A DNA stretch of 11,651 nucleotides, from positions 1 to 11,651 of the forward strand of contig JAKPAQ010000406.1 of NCBI GenBank assembly GCA_029779385.1. Reading direction: 5' to 3'. The first letter of the stretch is position 1; each line of letters opens with the position of its first letter. A program made the translations under genes and the position numbers. The notes beneath the pieces are model-generated. The model was given only the letters and a program-made list of their open reading frames with translations. It searched no databases and was not told where the DNA came from. Positions 11,467-11,651 of this stretch are shown here, piece by piece. This DNA is from Actinomycetes bacterium. GTDB taxonomy: Bacteria; Actinomycetota; Actinomycetes; Propionibacteriales; Nocardioidaceae.

Positions 11467-11651
11467 ATGACTGAACCGGCGCTGCTTCGACAGATTCGCG
11501 AGTCAGTCATTGGTGACGACCAAGTCATGTACGGACCGTACGGACCGCGGCGAGTCACCTATGCCGACTACACCGCCAGTGGCCGTTCGCTCGGTTTCAT
11601 TGAGGATTTTCTGCGCGAACAGGTACTGCCCAGATACGCGAACACTCACAC
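11467..11651 (+). CDS. Class V aminotransferase (PLP-dependent), N-terminal end, cut by window
   Basis: The first 61 codons are present. After [18 protein letters not shown] comes [20 protein letters not shown] and then [13 protein letters not shown]. The 'YADY.ASG......IE......LP.Y.NTHT' pattern is the N-terminal signature of class V aminotransferases related to cysteine desulfurases, where it forms part of the substrate and PLP pocket. The PLP lysine and the remaining fold lie outside the window, so the reaction cannot be assigned. The start is supported by a -10 hexamer ending 6 nt before it. No Shine-Dalgarno is seen. It begins 44 bp after the lipoprotein gene, which lies on the same strand. 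Confidence 0.85.
   Translation, partial: MTEPALLRQIRESVIGDDQVMYGPYGPRRVTYADYTASGRSLGFIEDFLREQVLPRYANTH

Overview
The window looks like a chromosomal segment of an actinobacterium (Actinomycetota). The grounds are the moderately high GC, an actinobacterial-type small SRP RNA, a DUF222-HNH (13E12-repeat family) gene, a paired small conserved gene plus LytR_C gene, a type II dehydroquinate dehydratase with the actinobacterial GGLTHTS loop, and promoters consistent with leaderless mRNAs. The genus cannot be read from the sequence. Gene density is high. I see no insertion sequence, CRISPR array or prophage.

Layout. Positions 1-189 hold the 3' end of a Dph6-like ATP pyrophosphatase gene. A strong two-tier hairpin follows, then a convergent tRNA-Ser(GGA) with an encoded CCA. 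Next is a minus-strand two-component operon: an OmpR-type response regulator (3717 to 3025) overlaps by 4 bp a histidine kinase that runs on in the same frame into a DUF4153/DUF4173 membrane protein (3028 to 407). The 440-bp gap upstream carries a plausible SRP RNA gene (about 3822-3912) and, directly behind it, a diverged second copy (about 3922-4047). Then comes a promoter whose -35/-10 spacer is almost filled by a LexA-type SOS box. It drives a DUF222-HNH nuclease-family gene (4158-5480).

Positions 5506-6354 (minus) encode a secreted M14 metallopeptidase with a Thr/Pro/Glu repeat linker. Diverging from it is a two-gene unit (6485-7299): a 100-residue conserved protein usually annotated as a VapB-family antitoxin, and a membrane-anchored LytR_C protein. 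A minus-strand group follows: a DedA-family membrane protein (9988 to 9347), aroQ (9295 to 8849) and a CPA1-type cation/proton antiporter with a TrkA-C tail (8811 to 7318). Diverging from dedA is a lipoprotein of unknown function (10049-11422). The window ends inside a class V aminotransferase gene (from 11467).

Expression logic. Seven first-of-transcript genes share one design: a TANNNT -10 hexamer ending 6 (once 7) nt before the start codon and no usable Shine-Dalgarno, the signature of leaderless mRNAs. Clear Shine-Dalgarno sites occur at operon-internal starts (the kinase, the antiporter) and, unexpectedly, at an in-frame GTG inside the kinase-DUF4153 fusion. The points most worth a second look are the SRP RNA duplication, the fusion with its internal start, and the SOS box embedded in the DUF222-HNH promoter.
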